Shown: positions 14,475-15,897 of the stretch, piece by piece
Layout: the number at the start of each line of letters is the position of its first letter
How positions within the stretch are numbered: the first letter of the stretch is position 1
Source: Rhodobacteraceae bacterium UBA3087
Lineage (GTDB): Bacteria; Pseudomonadota; Alphaproteobacteria; Rhodobacterales; Rhodobacteraceae
DNA: 15,897 nucleotides
Reading direction: 5' to 3'
Assembly: GCA_002367285.1 (NCBI GenBank)
Contig: DFBF01000063.1
Coordinates: 12,984-28,880 of the forward strand
Notes under the pieces: model-generated
Told to the model about the DNA's origin: nothing
What the model saw: the letters and a program-made list of their open reading frames with translations, nothing else
Databases searched by the model: none
Made by a program: the position numbers and the translations under genes

Positions 14475-15454
14475 GCACGAGTGAAGAGATCGAAGAGAGC
14501 TCCGCCCCGCTGATCGAACATCTGGCCGAGCTGCGCACCCGCCTGATCCGCGCCGCGCTGGCGTTTATCGTTGGCATGATTATCTGCTTTACCGTCGGTA
14601 GCCAGATCCTGTCGTTCCTGCTGGTGCCGATCGAAAATACCATGCGTGCGCTGGGTGATCCGAACCCGGTGATGATCTATACCTCGCCGCAGGAATATTT
14701 CTTTACCCTGATCCGCATTTCCATGGTCGGCGGTCTGGTCGTGGCCTTCCCGGCCATTGCGTTTCAGCTGTGGCGTTTCGTGGCGCCGGGTCTGTATAGC
14801 AAGGAGAAAGACGCATTTCTGCCGTTCCTGATTGCGTCGCCCCTGCTGTTCCTTCTGGGCGCGGCCTTTGCCCATTTCATCGTCGTGCCCCTGGCAATGA
14901 CGTTCTTTCTGGGCTTTGCCGATCTGCCATCCTATGCCGCCGCCTTGGTCACGGGCGACGAGGTGTCGCCAAACGACAGCGGCATCGACATCGTATTTTC
15001 CGGCAAGGTCAACGAAACCCTTGATATCACGCTGAAAATGATTGTGGCCTTCGGGCTGTGTTTCCAGCTGCCCGTGCTTTTGACCCTGATGGGCAAAGCC
15101 GGTCTGGCCACCGCAGGCGGCCTGCGCAGCACGCGGAAATACGCGGTTGTCGGCATCTTGGTTGTCGCCGCCTTGGTCACGCCGCCCGATGTCACCACCC
15201 AGGCGATCCTGTTTGTCGTGGTCTATGGCCTGTACGAGATCTCGATCTTCCTGGTCGCCCGCGTTGAAAAGAAACGCGAAGCCAGCCTGCGCGAGCAGGG
15301 GCTGTGGTTCGAGGACGACGAGGATGAGGATGAGACCGACGGCGAAACCGCCACAGGCAAACATCCCGAGGAAGAGGACGACGACCCGCTTCTGGCCGAG
15401 TTCGAGGACGACGAGGATGACGAAGATCCCGGCATGGTCGACGATACCAAATGA
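14471..15454 (+). CDS. tatC: Twin-arginine translocase subunit TatC, with long acidic tail
   Basis: TatC is the six-helix membrane core that recognises the twin-arginine signal. The 327-aa protein carries the N-terminal EHLAELRTRL (16-25), a first-loop region around SPQEYFFTLIRISMV, LWRFVAPGLYSKEKD, FAHFIVVPLAMTFFLGF, FGLCFQLPVLL, and the last loop with VTPPDVTTQ, all expected of TatC. E. coli TatC has about 258 residues. Here the final 49 residues (279-327) form an extra tail with 27 Asp/Glu and two Lys, placed in the cytoplasm by the normal topology. The start overlaps the tatB stop and the stop overlaps the next gene, both by ATGA. Confidence 0.96.
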   Translation: MSTSEEIEESSAPLIEHLAELRTRLIRAALAFIVGMIICFTVGSQILSFLLVPIENTMRALGDPNPVMIYTSPQEYFFTLIRISMVGGLVVAFPAIAFQLWRFVAPGLYSKEKDAFLPFLIASPLLFLLGAAFAHFIVVPLAMTFFLGFADLPSYAAALVTGDEVSPNDSGIDIVFSGKVNETLDITLKMIVAFGLCFQLPVLLTLMGKAGLATAGGLRSTRKYAVVGILVVAALVTPPDVTTQAILFVVVYGLYEISIFLVARVEKKREASLREQGLWFEDDEDEDETDGETATGKHPEEEDDDPLLAEFEDDEDDEDPGMVDDTK

Positions 15455-15897
15455 ACGATACGGCCCTGACACGCATTGCCGAGGCGCTGGAGCGCATGTC
15501 TCCGGCGCCTTTGGCCGCCCCGGATTTCGGGGCCGCCGAGGCCTTTGTCTGGCACACCGCGCCGGACCGCCTGGAACCCGTAGCCGATGTCAGTCGCATC
15601 GCGCTGGATCTGCTGATAGGGGTTGACAGGTCACGCGATACGTTGCTGGAGAACACGCTGCAATTCGCGCGCGGCTTGCCCGCGAACAATGCCCTGTTGT
15701 GGGGCGCGCGCGGCATGGGAAAATCCAGTCTGGTCAAGGCGATCCATGCCGAGGTTCTGGCCCAGGGTCAGGCCCTGAAGATCATCGAGCTACAACGCGA
15801 AGACCTGCCCAGTGTCGGGCGTCTGTTGAACCTGCTGCGTGACAGCGGTGAACGGTTCCTGTTGTTCTGTGACGACCTGTCGTTCAGCCATGACGAC
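15451..15897 (+). CDS. DUF815-type AAA ATPase, 3' part outside the window
   Basis: The first 149 codons are present. Walker A GARGMGKSS is at residues 85-93 and a Walker B-like FLLFCDDLSF at 136-145. The order (short N-terminal region, PANNALLWGARGMGKSSLVKA, then DLSF after Walker B) fits the DUF815 family of P-loop ATPases, whose cellular role is not established. The start codon shares ATGA with the tatC stop and has no strong ribosome site, so translation is probably coupled to tatC. This neighbourhood (tatABC then DUF815) is, as far as I recall, conserved in Rhodobacterales. Confidence 0.88.
   Translation, partial: MNDTALTRIAEALERMSPAPLAAPDFGAAEAFVWHTAPDRLEPVADVSRIALDLLIGVDRSRDTLLENTLQFARGLPANNALLWGARGMGKSSLVKAIHAEVLAQGQALKIIELQREDLPSVGRLLNLLRDSGERFLLFCDDLSFSHDD

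Noticed and set aside
13553..15472. Minus-strand open frame of 639 codons across tatA, tatB and tatC
   Set aside because: All three Tat genes on the other strand have clear family motifs. The AAGFFAAGFFA-like repeats in this frame are simply the complement of the PAAKK tract.

Overview
The window is GC-rich chromosomal DNA of an alphaproteobacterium, most likely a marine Rhodobacterales (Roseobacter-type) species. The main reasons are the pairing of aspartokinase with a GAF-containing EI-Ntr (ptsP), the DUF1178/Nudix cluster, and a tatABC operon whose last gene overlaps a DUF815 ATPase gene by ATGA. Most of it is housekeeping sequence, with one accessory scar.

Layout. (1) 1-2454, minus strand: the start of a small membrane-protein gene cut by the window edge, then ptsP with a good promoter just upstream. 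(2) 2520-3199: an AT-richer gap between lysC and ptsP. It holds the wreck of a small gene that I read as an Imm7-type immunity protein of a polymorphic-toxin system, broken by a stop, a frameshift and a perfect 25-bp tandem duplication, followed by the lysC terminator. (3) 3200-4438: lysC, with two nested-hairpin repeat elements in its leader/promoter region. (4) 4754-6481, minus: a Nudix hydrolase, DUF1178 protein and SDR oxidoreductase cluster with a promoter upstream of the Nudix gene. (5) 6606-9348, minus: metG followed by a PLP-dependent threonine/serine dehydratase. (6) 9491-10714, minus: a YcaD-like MFS transporter, divergent from (7) 10903-13445, plus: a sodium/solute symporter gene and, 41 bp later, an FbpC-type ABC ATPase with no permease or binding protein nearby. 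(8) 13575-15897, plus: tatA-tatB-tatC and the start of a DUF815 AAA ATPase gene, which runs off the end.

Functional links. PtsP is the first enzyme of the nitrogen phosphotransferase relay, and LysC opens the aspartate-family amino-acid pathway. MetG and the threonine dehydratase also sit in amino-acid metabolism. TatA, TatB and TatC build the twin-arginine translocase. Here TatB carries a long lysine/alanine/proline tail and TatC a long aspartate/glutamate tail, both predicted to lie on the cytoplasmic side, which suggests electrostatic pairing.

The observations most worth following are the decayed immunity gene, the oppositely charged Tat tails and the nested hairpins at the probable 5' end of the lysC transcript. 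I found no rRNA, tRNA, CRISPR array or intact insertion sequence.
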